From contig CM032803.1 of assembly GCA_019155185.1 (NCBI GenBank), forward strand, positions 1,155,501-1,219,500: DNA of 64,000 bases, in the 5' to 3' direction. The DNA comes from Beaufortia kweichowensis. Its lineage: Eukaryota; Chordata; Actinopteri; Cypriniformes; Gastromyzontidae. Position numbers and translations under genes: made by a program. The notes beneath the pieces are model-generated. The model ran no database searches and had not been told where the DNA came from. It saw only the letters and a program-made list of their open reading frames with translations. Positions 12,941 to 26,604 of this stretch are shown one piece after another. Position 1 is the first letter of the stretch. Each line of letters starts with the position of its first letter.

Positions 12941-13923
12941 CTACATCACTTTTTTTTGATAAGCTCACATTTACTTAAAAAAGTTATAACTTTTATTCCT
13001 ACCTCACCTCTCTTTTTACTGTAGGGCGATGTAGAACTATAAAAACTTTTCTCTTGCTGTGCATCTCTATACTGCGAGTTACATACCATTCTGTTCAGTG
13101 ACTTTGTGTTCGTGTCTCGGTAGCTGAAGGCCAAATCTCTTATCGTTTGAATGCAGCAAGTTCTCAGAGTGTTTTTTTGCCCACATTGAAGTGTTGACAT
13201 TTTCTTGCTGTAGTTAAAAGCTTTTATTTACTCTGGTAGGGTCATAAGATCAGCCGGTGTCTTGAAAAAAGCCATTTTTATGTATGGTAGCTTATAGTGA
13301 TATATAAAGAACGGTTGATAAGGTTCTGACAAGTTCTTTAATATGCTTCCTCCATTAATCTCAAGAATCTGCCCATTTCTATGCCTCCATAATGGCAGTA
13401 TGCTTCGCTTCTGGAGCACATGTCATGTCCATTTGGTTCAGGTCAAGCAATTTACCTTGGGCTATCCAACAGCACGGCTTTAAAAAAAAAAAGATGCGTT
13501 TTTTGTAAACAGAAGAACCTTAAAGGAACCCATCGCCTGGAGGGCCTTATTTGGGCAAACTGGCATGATGATGATTATGATTTATTGAAGTTGTGATCAT
13601 CTCTAGCCGACCTGCAGCAGGCAGCTCTGTTGGGGTTTAGTTTTGACTGTGGGTTTAGTAGTAGATGGCTGTCACAAGCATCTCTCCAACCCCACCTCTA
13701 AAAATAGAAAACACTTCTCTCTCTCCATGCTGCTTTTCCTGGGGGGAATTCTCCTCACCACATCATTCTTTTCTGCTAGTGTCTCTCTACTGTCAGATTG
13801 CCTCTCCGTCCTTCTATTCATCCTTCCATCCGTCTGCAACATTAGTGCTAAAGTGTAATGTGCTTTGACATGCATTACCCCCTGGCCCCACCTTGTCTCT
13901 GCTTCCCTTCACCTCAGTGGGTG

Positions 13924-13940
13924 CACACACACACACACAC
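13924..13940 (+). repeat. CA microsatellite
   Basis: About eight CA units. Confidence 0.9.
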
Positions 13941-15929
13941 CTTGCCCCGGTATCGACATACGGATCCAAGCACACTTATACAACTTCCATGTAGAGTTCA
14001 GATCTTTCCATGATATGTTATTGTATGATAAGTGCTTATTTTTGAGATCCATTACTGAGATTTTTCTGTGGTTTTAAACCGTTAAATAGATGCATTATTG
14101 TGTTTGTGTGTAACAGGTGTATGTATAGTATGGCTTAGTGCAGCGTTGTTCAGAGGTTTTTGCTCGAGCGTGTTAGATTCAATATCTCGACTTGAGGTGC
14201 GAGGGAAATCAGATACTTGCTCGCAGTGACTCCATCAAAGACTAACAGAGAAACTTCAATATTGGCCTTCCAGCTGTCATGTGGAGTCAGAGAGCATCAG
14301 CCAGTGAGACTTTAAACCAGCTTTCTCCCACTGAGAGACAGGTGCAGGGCTAAATGATGGCTCGACGGAGCTTCTTTGAATCTAGTCCCAAAAAGAAAGC
14401 AAATGAGATGCAAAGAAAGTCTTAGCAGCCCTCTCTCCCTGCTATCCTCAAACGAAAGAAATGCCACCGTAGCATTCGTAGATGTTTCTGAAACGAGTCA
14501 AGCGAGCTTTAGGATTTAATGCAAACATTTAAAATGGAGCTTGTGCATTCTGTCATCAGAATACAGGCGTGTGACATGGTTTTCAATGGATATATTTAAG
14601 GTTTTTAGAGAAATAGATCACACTCTATATGCCTTTGTGACCTTCTTTTGACCCTTTTTTAAAAATTGCATTATTCTGTCATACTCATTGGGTATTCGCC
14701 TCACCCCTTATCTTTTAACTGCTGTCTGCATAGATGTTTCCTCAAATGTGCAGAGCCTCTGGCTGTAATATATTTAAATGGTATAAAGTAGCTCATTTTG
14801 CCAGGGATATGCCCCGGATCCCCGTTCCCATAAACAACCACTTAGAATACAAATGGTAGAAATCTGGGCAAATATCTCTGAAAACATCATTTGTTTCCCT
14901 CTTTATGAAGTGATTCGTTTTCCCACTGAGGGGTGGAGAGTTGTGAGCTAACTCGATTGTAAAGCCAAAATCTAAATAATGTGCTTTGCCAGGGACGGCC
15001 TGAAAATAATTGCTATCAAGCTGAATGTGTGAGTGGGAGACGGAGAGATGAGCTCATCTGAGAAGAGAGCTATTTACCAGACGTGACAGGAGACAAGATG
15101 TTCTCCCGTGGGTGTGTTTGCCACACTCTGAGACCTCGACTGCTGGGGGTCCAGTAATTACAACAATTAAGATGGATATCCTTCAAGTCATCTTAAACAG
15201 AATGTAGGCGCTGCTTCATTATCGTCATGAGAATTTGGCTTTATTTTTTCATAGAATTGTGTTTTTGTGGGTTTTTTTGGAGGGCAGTGCAATGAAGACT
15301 ACACACCGTTTTTGTTCAAGTAGAGTGCTCGTTTTTAAGAGGTGCAGCAGTGCTCCACAACCAATAAAATGACACGTTTCAGCAGGGTCTTCACACCCTA
15401 CGTTGTTTTGTTTGCTTCTTTTTATTTGGTCATTTTTGACCAAAAAAGGTTTTGTTGTGATTTAATTGTGCAACACTTTAAAAAGAGTTCCTGTAGATGT
15501 GGATTTCATTTAGTAGTAGCGTTTTATAGATCGAGAAGAGCAGCCGAAGGTGTTCGCTCTCAATTTCTCCGTAACATCCTTTCTCACCCTCACTTTGTCT
15601 TATCGAGCTAATTGTTTGAACAATGACTTGCGATGAGCAGTGACTTGAGTGAGAGAGGGGTGAAGAGAAGGTAATGACTGGAGCTTTTTCAAGACTCGCT
15701 AAGACAATGGAGACAACAGCATCAATAAAGAGTAAACGTTCCCCCACCTCTCCACGCACTGTTTAATGGAGACCCAGGCTCTTGGCGGAGATAGATGAGG
15801 GCTTGTTCAGAGCAGCGAGTAGGTAAATGCGTATTTTCTCAAGCCAACACTATTGGTGTGGAGGGGAGAGTCAGAGAGAAGACAGCATTTAAAGCATGGG
15901 TGATTAAGGAGTACATTTGATGGAAAACC

Positions 15930-16330
15930 AGGCCCTATTGACATGCCTTTGTCTCCACTTCCTGTAAGTCCCCCTGGGCGGCACTGGGCGAAGAAAGGTT
16001 GCGAGTAGATTCAGAAAAGTTAGGGTGATTGATTGCTTTGCAGCAGTTTCTGTGTCGGCTGTGTCCTGCCATTGATTTTACCATCCAACTTCAGCGATGG
16101 AAGTCTTACATTTATATTACTGCTAATCATTATTCCTCTGGCACTTTATCAAGAGCACAAGGTGATTAAGATGATGCCACACAATTAATTTCTGCCAGCA
16201 GATAGGATATCATTTTTTCCCACTCTCTTTTACCTGCTCGTTTATTCTGCATTCTTCAATTTTCAAGAATCACATCATCTTCATGCAGTGACACGCCACC
16301 ACGAGATGAACGCATCCAAGCGCTTCACCT
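15930..16330. other. Possible conserved non-coding block
   Basis: Repeat-free sequence of mixed composition, with several homeodomain-type ATTA/TAAT cores and no ORF. Judged by appearance only; needs a genome comparison. Confidence 0.2.
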
Positions 16331-19300
16331 GTACACATGTTCATTCTCTGTGAACTCTGCAGTTGGAATTTAAGGTTTAAGATGTGCTGTGAAGATTGCT
16401 TGTCTTCTCATCAGCACCACAGAGTTTACACACCCGTCATGTCTTAATGTTGCTTCCCTGTACATGCCAACAACCGTTACAGACTTGTGCTCTTTGTAGA
16501 GATAAAGTGTCTTTTACCCACCAGGTTTAAGACAGCATGAGGTATTAAGAGACTCTCTCTGCACTGCTTTTAGTCGAGGAGTAAAACAAGCAGGGATATG
16601 CAGTACTGTCTGTTCATGCAGAGGAGGATTGAGTTTGGTGCAGGGGTGAGAAGCACAGGACGGTCTCGCCCTCAAAATCTCGTCAGCGTCTTTGTTCCGA
16701 TGCTCGGCACAGAAGCAGCTGAACTGAATGCCGGATGAGCTTTCTCCTGCAGTGCTATCTGAAGAACGACTGAAGAGATGGTGGCCTAGAGATGCTACTG
16801 CATAATTTCGCTCTTGTCGCCGGCCTTCTCACAGATGTCTTTGTTCTTCTCTCTTTGTTCTTTTGAGGAGCTTCTTTTGGAATTTGAGACATAAGAGTGA
16901 GCTTCTGATTAGCATTTGTATGTAAACCTGCAAAGACTGCGGACAGTAACTGTACCAGACACATGTTTAGACAGAAATATAGAAAACATTGTTTTTGCTG
17001 TTTCATCTGTGTAGCTGTTAAAAGAGTAAACCTTAAGAGCAGAACCTAGCCTTTGCTAAGAGGTTAGATCATTGCATTTATTCGATACTGTATAAAGTTG
17101 TAGGGTTTGAAAAATGCAACATTTGTGCAAAAGTTGTTCAACATAAGATTTCTTTAGGATTTTTATTTAACATTCACAAATTATGTTGGGGTAAATCATG
17201 TCCATGTAGCGTGAAAGCGTGTTGTCATTAAAGCAGCATACGTAACAAATATGTGTTATGCTGATAATGGTTACAAATCAAAGTAGAAAATATTTTCACA
17301 CATATGGTGTGTACAGAATATGTGGTCAGTGTCATAAACGTTTCCACCGTTAACATTTTCCTAATGGTTTCAGAGTTTCGGACCCCCTGCGTATACTGTA
17401 TGTACATGTCAGAAAGCAACTATATTTTTCATGTCTACAGCTTTAGGCTGAGAAACACAAAGAAAAAGTATATAATTGTGCAATTTTTTTGTACACCAGC
17501 AAACTGGGGACGCAGTGGGTAAACATGTTTAGTCCTGCAAGGGCTTTGCTTTAATTGCATCATGTAAGAAGCAGTGGTGTGATGGCTGAGCTGTGTAGTA
17601 ACGTATGTGGGCCCCGGGTGCCCGGGGCCTCCGTGTGCTTTCGTGTATGTACTCCCACACACGCACACAAACGCTGTGTGGGAAGGCTTGGATCCAGCTC
17701 AAAGAAAAGACACATTGAGTGTAAGGAACAAGTTTCTTCCGTGTGTGTTCTTTGTGGATTATCGGGGCAGTTTTGTGAGCGTGTGTGGTTGGGATAAAGC
17801 ATCTGTGCTATTGATTAAGATTGTAGCATGCAAGCACATGTTTGTATGTATGTGTTTATGGGTGGCGTATGAATTGGCAAGGGATCCAGTAAAGGCTCTG
17901 CATGAACATCGTGTGTATGGTGTTGTATTATCTGGCCAGCTTCTTCACATCTGGCTGTCTGTCAGCTTGGCTGCCTCAGTGGGGAGATCCTCCATCTCCT
18001 GTGTCTGAGCCATCATAAGGCGATGTGGTAGTTACACGGACTCGCTTGTTTACTCTGGCAGCCCGCGAGAGAGGGGGGCGGCTGTGGCATGGGATTCCTC
18101 CAACACTGGAGTAAAATGCCTCATTGCCAACACACACACGCTTACACACTGACAACCCCACCTGGAAGCTGCATGTTCCAGACAGGGTCGGCTGTGACAA
18201 AAAATAGCCTTGCTGTTATGTTGAAAACTGGAGATGGCACGTTTTCTGGGCAGTTCCATGCAAATGTCATCCTTACCATAAAAAAGTAAAGTTTTTAGGT
18301 TAGCCCAGATGGTGGTTTAAATACTCATGTGAGGTCTCTCTCATAATATCATAATATAAAGTATGATTTTTTTTATTGTCACATTAATTGTCACATCCAT
18401 AACAGTCCATATTCTTCATAAATAGACACATGAAATTGACCTTTCTTTACCCATTTGTTGGGAAATCCTACAATGTGTTATCTCAAAAACATGTTTTTTT
18501 TCTTACATTCTCATTTTTTTTAAATGGATAACTTGTACATAGGCTGATATTTTAAGTCTTTGGTTTTGTTTTGATGGTAGATACAATATCGGTCTTGGAC
18601 TTTATGCTTAGATTTGCATAGATACCACACAACCAAAAGGCCCGTTTTAAACCTTTTGATGTGGAAAACCATCTTGCACCATTACTATTGGGATAAAATC
18701 TCAATCTAAAGTAAGCAAGCATAGTTGATGTGTTAGTTTGGTCCATTTGGGTTCTTTCGGTATGCAGCACATGCCACGATGTAATCAGTATGTGAGACAG
18801 GCAGAGCTGTATTTCACTCACTTAGAATTGAATGTGCCGTTCAGACTTCTGTTGAAGAAAACTTTACTTTATTATCAGAAAGTGAATGTAATATTCCCTG
18901 GAGTTATACTGACATTAAATTAGACTTTTTTAATATACTGGTCACCTTTTAAATTGGAGTCACTGACCATTTAAATTGGATGAAAAAAAATGTTGGAAGC
19001 ATTTTCTTCTTAGTAAACATCCTTTGAGAGATGTCTTTTGTATATCTTTTCTTCAACGCTCGTTTTGGGACCAAACCTTTTCCTTTTATTTCACTCTCTG
19101 TGCAGTACTAGGGAAACTTGCTTTTAAATCTTCCTGTTTAACAAAGTGATCTTTGTGTTGTATTGTATCGAATCATTATCTGCAAAGAAGCGGTATGCAG
19201 GACTTTATGAAAATACATGTATCTCGTCTCCCATGGGCTTTAGAATACAAATGATGGGTATTGCAAATGTCATGGCTTCTGCAGATAGAGTAGTCTTTAA

Positions 19301-19989
19301 GATTCAGAATTACCATATAGCCATGGCCATAACATCCTTCACTCGGCCCTGCCAACCTATTGATCCTTCGCCGGTTTCGGGAACATAAGTAATCGATGCA
19401 GGGACGGATTGATTTTTTTTTAAGTAGCAGATTTTGTATGTGCTGGTTTTTAGTGGCTGTGTTTGATGGATGTTAAAGATATAGCGGTCAGAACGCCGGA
19501 AGCCTCCAGAGCAGCTTACCTTTATCTGAGATCATTCCGGATCTGCTGGAATGATGTGCGTTTTCCTCCCTGTGATTACACTGTTATGAATTGCGAAAGA
19601 AGGTGGAAATGAAATGTTCGTCTACTACATTTGAGCATGAGCTTTCATCATTTGAAGGCTTATATTCGGCTTGGCATGTCATTTAACACAAAACCTAAAG
19701 TGCTTAAAAATATTTCCTTTATAGTTTTTCTTTCAGAGGTAACTTAGTTAATTTCCTCATGCGCTTCAGATCATCGCCCTGTCGTACAGCTCATAATCAT
19801 TAAACAATTTTTTCCACTTCAGCTTTTCTTTTTGTTCCTAATTTCAGTTTGATGAATTACAGTTGTCTTTTTTTGGGTGCGTTTGTTTGCGGTGATCGAC
19901 GAACATAAAGCGGCCAGGCAAAAACAATTTTCTCACACCATGTTTCAGTCACTTAAATACCCATCATTTTAGTCCGACAACTTAATGTT

Positions 19990-20400
19990 TTGTTTCCCTG
20001 TTTATGGGACGTCATGTGAGCACAATGTGTAAATGATTGTCACTGTTGTCGGTGCCATTAAGTTGCCCACACTTCTCTGTTATTAGCGTTCCCCTAATTC
20101 CGTCAGCTCCGCGGCTATCTCCAGCCTTCAGTATTACCCGTCTTTGTTTATTTCAACCCTTTCCTGAATTTGAGCAAATTAAGATCCTGATTATTTTATT
20201 TGCCGGATGAGGACTTGTTAATGATCTTTCAACAAATTAAATAACCTTGGGCCATGCTAGGATTAATTAGATAATAAGAATCACATCTCTTTTTATCTTT
20301 CTTTCCCTCCACTAAATGCATTATGTCTTGATGGTGCTAACATCTAAATTGGTTTTCATTTTAATGGCTGATCCTAAAACACTCAATCTGAGAAACTAAA
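19990..20400. other. Possible conserved non-coding block
   Basis: Repeat-free and non-coding, with many AATTA/TAAT cores, including GGATTAATTAG near 20260. Judged by appearance only. Confidence 0.22.
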
Positions 20401-21179
20401 CTCGTTCACAACTTTCAGAAGAACAATAAATGGTTAGGGGTTCTCGAAAGCATTCCGTTCCTTTCATCGCAATCGTATATCGCATCAGTCTTGTCGAAGA
20501 CCGAACCTGATTTATTGCACCTTTTATTTAAAGAGGCATTTGCCAGTGGTTTGTGAAGTTGAGAATGTATTACTGGCCATGTTTCATTCTGTTCCCCAGA
20601 GTGGTAAAGTTTGACACCCACACCCCAAATTAAAGTCAGGAAGAGTTGAAATCGAGTGGTATGTGAGCCCTTCTGCTACATGTGGGAATTTTCCTGCAAT
20701 GGTTGTATTTGTAATAACCAAAGAATAGGATGAGAAGACTCCCTCTTGGATGTTTCTGGTTTGAAGGATCCCTGTTTGAAGCTACTGACACCAATTATTT
20801 TGGTACTTGAACTGGGCTGCAGTTTTATTGAACGTCAAAGGGGCGATCAGACTTTATACATCACTTCTAAAGATTATTTACTTTAGGTCACTATAGAACT
20901 ATGACTGACGACATGTTTGGTTCATTGTCAACTCAAAGTGTACGTTATTCACCTATTTGAGCCTTAGACTACTGAAAATACAAACTTCTATTAATGATAT
21001 ATTTTTTTCTGCTCTGCTGTTCTCTTTGCAGCCCAGTCAGTATCACCCGTTTTTAGGTACAGCTAGAAGAAATTGGGTTTAAATGTAAGAAGGAAGGTTT
21101 AAGCACTTTGCTACAGTATGTGCACCAATACAATTAATATGAGTGGCATATAAATCCTATTAGACAAGTGTTAGAGAAT

Positions 21180-21450
21180 TAACAGCAAAAAAGCTCCTGA
21201 CCTGTATTTATTAGACTCCGTCAGAGGGAACTAAGGAGATTTGGGGAGCTTGTATCAATCACGGACAGTCTGCAGAGATAAACCCATTACTTGTAAGTTA
21301 CCAAAGGGCTGCTGAAAATTACAGCTGCTCCCATTGGTGCAAAGCTGTTCAGCACATTGTTCACAGATCCCCAACCACACCGTCGCTGAAAGCTGATTAA
21401 GTGAGATTTTAATACTGGAATGTCTGCTTCAATAAATGAGCCAAGTTAGT
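21180..21450. other. Possible conserved non-coding block
   Basis: Repeat-free, non-coding, balanced composition, with GATAA and ATTA cores. Judged by appearance only. Confidence 0.18.
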
Positions 21451-22717
21451 TATTCTTTTATTCAGCAGTACCTTCAGTGAAACGGTTCTTAATTTCTTAA
21501 TTTGTCTCCATGTTGTGTCTTTGGATCCCTAATCACCTCTTCTTTCTCCCTTTCACATTTTTGCTGTTCCATCTCTTTCTCTCTACTCAAGACTGTTCCC
21601 GCTTCTCTCTCTACTTCACTTTTTTCCATCCTTTCTACGTGTTCTCCTGATTTCTTTTTGCTGTGGCATTGAAGGCCTGTTAAATCAATATTTATTTTCC
21701 ATTGTGTTGCAGAATGAGGCCTTAGGGATGCGCATTGGATGCAGGAAACGATGGGGACCTTGTGGCAGCAGACAATTTCTAAATCACGTTACATTGGCCC
21801 TTTCTTTGAGCGGTCAGCGTCCCCATGGTGTGGTCTCTCATTACATGCTGTCACTTGCCTATTGATCAGGGTGGACCTTTGAGTTTTGCTCACCAACCCT
21901 CGACCTCTGAACACTGTTAAGCTAGCATATGATTTCGCTACACTCAGACTGGAGTTTTAGAGTTTTAGCTGACACTGTTGGAAAAAAGAACAATTGATAA
22001 GTTTTTGGTTGGATTGTTTTTTTTAAAGGTTTATTGTGTGAGGTTTAGTGTTACTTGCTGATTTTGCAATTCTGAGCTTCATTGTTTTAGGAAATGGGAT
22101 TGGTGACTTTCCTTAAGTTCTGTCATTATATCAAAAAAACAAAGGCTTAGCATCTGTCAACACTGTATTTTTTACATAACCAATCAGGGCAGTAGACCGT
22201 TTTCCGCATGTGCTGCATGTTTGAATGAAACCCCCCTTTAGGTGAATATAATATCAGACTTTGTAACATAAGCTAAATTAGATCTTTAGTATAAAGTCTT
22301 TGCAAAAGTAAGGCAGAGAATGGTGGATTTCATGTTAAAGATGACTGGAATTGAATGAGAATAGAAGGCTTGTTAATCAGCTGTGGGAAAAGTTGCAGAG
22401 GAAGCCTCCCAATCCTGATAATTAAGTGTTCGATGAAACCTTGTGTACTCGCCTGATCTTCTGACAAGAGCAGGAAACAGTCCAGTAACTTGTGTTAATG
22501 ACCTCTTTGCCGAAAGTGTTATTTATTAATTGCATTAGGTCGGAAATATCCCCCATCTCCAGTCTGCTTTATGCACCTCTTGGCACCCGACTGATATTAA
22601 CACACAGATACGATTTCTTATAGCCACTTACTGTAACCGGTAGGTGTTTGGTTTCAACATGGATTGCTTGCCTGACAAAAGCATCTATTCCGACTCCTGT
22701 TTTCCCCATTAATCCAC

Positions 22718-22720
<3 letters not shown>

Positions 22721-22748
<28 letters not shown>
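22721..22748. repeat. (AT)14 microsatellite
   Basis: Pure AT run followed by a short T tract. Confidence 0.95.
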
Positions 22749-22751
<3 letters not shown>

Positions 22752-23639
22752 TTTGCTTCAAATTAAAATAACTTTAGGTACTTAAATGTAATTTAAAAAG
22801 TAGCAATTTATGTCTGTATGTGGCCAATTTTCTTTTTTATTAAATTTGTGGCTTTATGCATTTGTCTTTTTATTTTAAATGTTTCACCAGGGGAAACTGA
22901 AATCATTACAAAAATTGCGTCGTTACACTTGCTTGCCAGCTCCAATTAGAGGCATTTACATACACAATGAGCTGTTGGATAGCTTTGCCGCAGAGTTAGG
23001 TATGACCGCCGGCTACAGCTTGACGTGTAATTCATTTTGGCTCTGAGGAGTCCTATAGGCTAAAGTTAATTTCCTAAAATTAAACTTACCACATTAGCTG
23101 AAAGATTAATGTGAATCTGACCGGTAGGTCTCGGCTGTGTCATTGTTCCAGAGCTCATGGCGGAGGAGGAGTGAGAGATGAAGGGTATGTCAGGGTCGGG
23201 GGGTTATTATTGGCGTCCCAACTGGGGGAAGTGAAGGCTGTATGTCCAACTTTGTGTTTATCCTAATTGACACAATCTTACAGATCAATGTTGGTATATA
23301 GCTGTTGGACTTGTTTTTCAGACTTTGTGAAAAGAACAAAAAATGTTTGACCTCAGCAGGTGGATTTGGCAGGCTGCCGACTGTTCTGTGGGCTTGGGAA
23401 AGATGAATTTGACCTTTGATGGTTGTTTGAATTTGTTAGGATTGTGGGGACATTTTATCTCAGTACCTGTAGCAGGTGGATCAGTGTGGACGACATTGAC
23501 TGGATGCAATAGTATGTTTGTGTGCGTGAGAGAGAGAGATCGAGAGAGAGGAATCATCTTGAAATGTATTGTTTTCTTGCCATTAATTTTTTGGTGTTGA
23601 ATTAGTTGGAAAATATAAAGCCCTTTAATGGGTTCCATC

Positions 23640-23874
23640 CAATTTTTAAAATCTTTTATTAAATTAAATATTTTTAATTAAATTTTATCTTTTTTTATTT
23701 TTTAACATTAACATGAACCTTTTTATAGTTTGTTTATTGTTTTGGAATTGTCTCAAATACTTATTCTTGGAGTCTTAGACCTTTCCATCAATATATAGTT
23801 TGTCGTGATTAGATTAAAAAACAAGTGAATAATGAAATAACTTGGAATTGTTATTACTGGTGACAGTTAACTGG
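23640..23874 (+). mobile_element. TTAA-flanked MITE, copy 1 (5' end lost or diverged)
   Basis: The right half matches the copies at 35383 and 37170: ATCAATATATAGTTTGTC, then TGACAGTTAACTGG followed by TTAA at 23875-23878. The matching left terminus is not recognisable, so the 5' boundary is approximate. It is very AT-rich inside and has no coding capacity. Confidence 0.6.
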
Positions 23875-23937
23875 TTAAAGAGGATGAGGATCTTCTTACT
23901 GTAACTACTCTTTCATTGGTTGTTTTTTGTGTGTATG

Positions 23938-23956
23938 TGTCTGTCTGTCTGTCTGC
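23938..23956 (+). repeat. TGTC/CTGT tetranucleotide repeat
   Basis: About four and a half TGTC units, lying about 70 nt upstream of the candidate microexon acceptor. Confidence 0.85.
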
Positions 23957-24022
23957 ATCCTGTCAGCCGTGTCTCATGTGAGTTTAAACCATGCACTTTT
24001 CCCCTTCTTTCTTACACTTTAG

Positions 24023-24058
24023 ACAGAGATGCCCAATGCTGAGCCCACAGGAGATTTG
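24023..24058 (+). other. Candidate 36-nt in-frame microexon (unproven)
   Basis: A long pyrimidine tract (about 23997-24020) ends in TTTAG at 24022. 36 nt later there is a good donor, G|GTGAGAG. The enclosed sequence is open in phase 0 (TEMPNAEPTGDL), and 36 nt preserves frame. The next known exon also starts in phase 0, so inclusion would insert 12 residues before the Gly-Gly-Leu. A TGTC tandem repeat lies just upstream, a possible site for CELF/PTB-type regulators. I know of no such peptide in DIAPH2, so it may be chance. Confidence 0.2.
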
Positions 24059-24697
24059 GTGAGAGTGTTGGTGGGGGTTGGTGTTCTCACAGTTAGTCTG
24101 AACCGCAGCATTAGGCTCCAGGCGGCATTAACAAGCAGGAAGGCATTGGAGCTGAAAGCTCAGGGCTCGGCCCAGCACTGCCCTTCCACCGGTCACCCCA
24201 CACAGCAGGGTGGACAGCAGCCATCACCAATCCACCGCAATCTGACGGCCCGCCTCAACTCTTCGCTCTCATGGTTGTTAGCAGCCCGTACAACTTTTCT
24301 CTTATTGACAGTCGGGTTGGTGCCGGCCTGCAGGGCTTTGAAAGATTTATCATACTTTTGCACAGATTTCACGCTTTGGGAATGTTGAAAGGCCCTGAAA
24401 TAGCACAGTCCCCAGCGAACGTACTCCTTTAATAAGAAAACAGCCAGTGGAGCGCAGAAAGAAGACAAAAGCCCAAATACAGACAGGACATTTGTTTAAA
24501 GGAGCAAACAAAAGTGGTCGTCAGCAGGCAGAGAGTTAGTATGTTTTATAGAAAGTGCTAGGACTAAAAAGCTGCGCTCATCCACGGCTGGTGCGTTTTG
24601 TTGCGTGAAAGCGCGACAGAGAGGAGTGTGGCATCCGTTATCATTCTTGTCTCCTGACATCCACTTTCGTATGATCTGCCGTTTGTGTGCGTAGATG

Positions 24698-24711
24698 TCA
24701 TGAGGGGGCAG
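24698..24711 (+). promoter_or_regulatory. Weak CTCF-like site
   Basis: TCATGAGGGGGCAG matches 11 of 14 core positions, including the strong AGGGGGCAG part. Confidence 0.2.
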
Positions 24712-25761
24712 GCAGGCGTGATGGAGCGGCGTCACAACAGAATCAACAACTGCTGCCGACAAGAAAGAAATGATTTCCCCCCTGTATATGCCTCACATCC
24801 AAAAACAAATAAATTTGCTCCCCCGTGCCTCATAGGAAATGTTTGATATGCACAATATGTAATAGAGAAAGTGACAAAAGGAAAAAACAAGACTTAGTGA
24901 TTTGAGGAGTATTTTCTCGTGTTGTCGTTTTTAGATGTTTTCTCTTTGAAATGTGAGAATGAACTGTCAGTGTGGCATATGACGTGTGTTTCGTATTTGT
25001 GCGGGCTTCTTGTGGTTATGATAAAGCAATCTGCTTGATTGTTAAATGTGGCCTCTTCCAATCAACAGTTGGGGAACATTTTCTCGCTCTTTATATTCTC
25101 ACGCACCATTTTTCTCACTGTGACGCAATATCATAATCTAGGCTGAATGTGAATAATGAGAATACATATTGAGACATTGTTTAGTTTGCAGGCAGGTCTG
25201 CCCAGGAAAGAAGATGAAAAGAGAGAGAACGAGATGGACGCGGGTTTAGGTTAGCTGCAGATTTATTCACATTCAGAGGGCCATTACAGTTGACCTTGCA
25301 TTGCCGGGGAAAGCTTGTGTAAACCAAGACCTAATAAATCAACTTTAACAAGCACACTCCCAGCCAGCAGAACGGCCATGCACCACCAACCCGGCCCCCT
25401 GCATTAATCCCATTCTTTCCACTGAGGATACCTGTAGATTGCATTCTGCTGATTGCATTCTGTGCGAAGCAACAGAATTTAATTGCTCTGCAGAAAATCA
25501 TTTTCTCACTGTCACTTCATACACATGCACGGTTTTCTAATGATATAGCTAATGATATTTTCCATATCTTAACCGTACGCTTAAATCTGCCCCTTGCAGA
25601 GAGCTTTTTATGTTTTTGTATTTTCATTAAGATGTTATTTAGCATGTTTATTAAGCTGTTTCTCTCATGGGGGTCGTTGGCTGGTCCCTACCATGTAGGT
25701 TATTTCAGGTTTTACTCTCCTTGTGGAGGTATTTCGTTCCTATAGTGTAGGCAGAACCTGG

Positions 25762-25779
25762 CACACACACACACACACA
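25762..25779 (+). repeat. CA microsatellite
   Basis: About nine CA units. Confidence 0.9.
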
Positions 25780-26070
25780 AATACATTTGTTTCGTTATAT
25801 TAGTGTGGATGACTCTGAGACTTCCTTTGTTTTCGCAAACAGGCTAATGATATTTTTCATTCTTTTCCTCTAGAGGATGACATATTAAATTTCATGTTAA
25901 ACATGATTTGGCCACATGCGCACACACTCTTTTTACCATTTTTACCGTTTTATAAATGCACCTACAATGGTAATTACTATGGAACTCCACTGCAACCCCA
26001 ATATAAAGAAAAAACTGAATTTTTACTTTTTGTCAGCTTTAGCAACTTCTAGGGACAATTTTGTTAACCC

Positions 26071-26088
26071 ACCACACACACACACACT
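26071..26088 (+). repeat. CA microsatellite
   Basis: About eight CA units. Confidence 0.9.
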
Positions 26089-26479
26089 TAGTCACACTTT
26101 TCACTTGCGGTATTGTTCTGTCAGGGCATGTTTTGATGCAAGAGATGCAAAGTGAAAGGACTCATTTATTTTAAATTATTCCTGAATCTTGATTGCATTC
26201 AGATGTTAAGGTGATTTGTGGTGGAGGAGGCAGTATATGTGATGGTTTTAGTCACAAGCCCTTCAGTTTCCCCTACTTCTGCACATAAACAATCTGTAAT
26301 TCAGATTCTAAGCCTCAGTCATGCCTTAAGACAGACTTAATTAGCTCATTTTACAGCAAATTTATATAGCCATTTCAAATCACAGTTTTTATTGTCTGGT
26401 CTGAAATGTTGTGTTTGTCAATACTTTTGGTAGTTTAATTGTATAAAGTTTTAAATGATGAAATATCACAACATGGCAT

Positions 26480-26604
26480 CTCCTGGTAGACTATAGGCTC
26501 AATTTCAAGGGAACCCATGGACTGAAAAATGTATGGCCAGTTGCACTGCAAGTCACTTTAAATAAAAGTATCCGCCACATACATACAGTACATGTAAATG
26601 TAAA
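26480..26604 (+). repeat. tRNA-derived SINE, 5' truncated, plus strand
   Basis: A decayed B box (GGCTCAATTTC, 26496-26506) is followed by a short body and the SINE 3' tail: TGCAAGTCACTTTAAATAAA, then agtatccgcc and catgtaaatgtaaa. It is the same family type as 54305 and shares its tail with 62811, but is more diverged. Confidence 0.65.
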
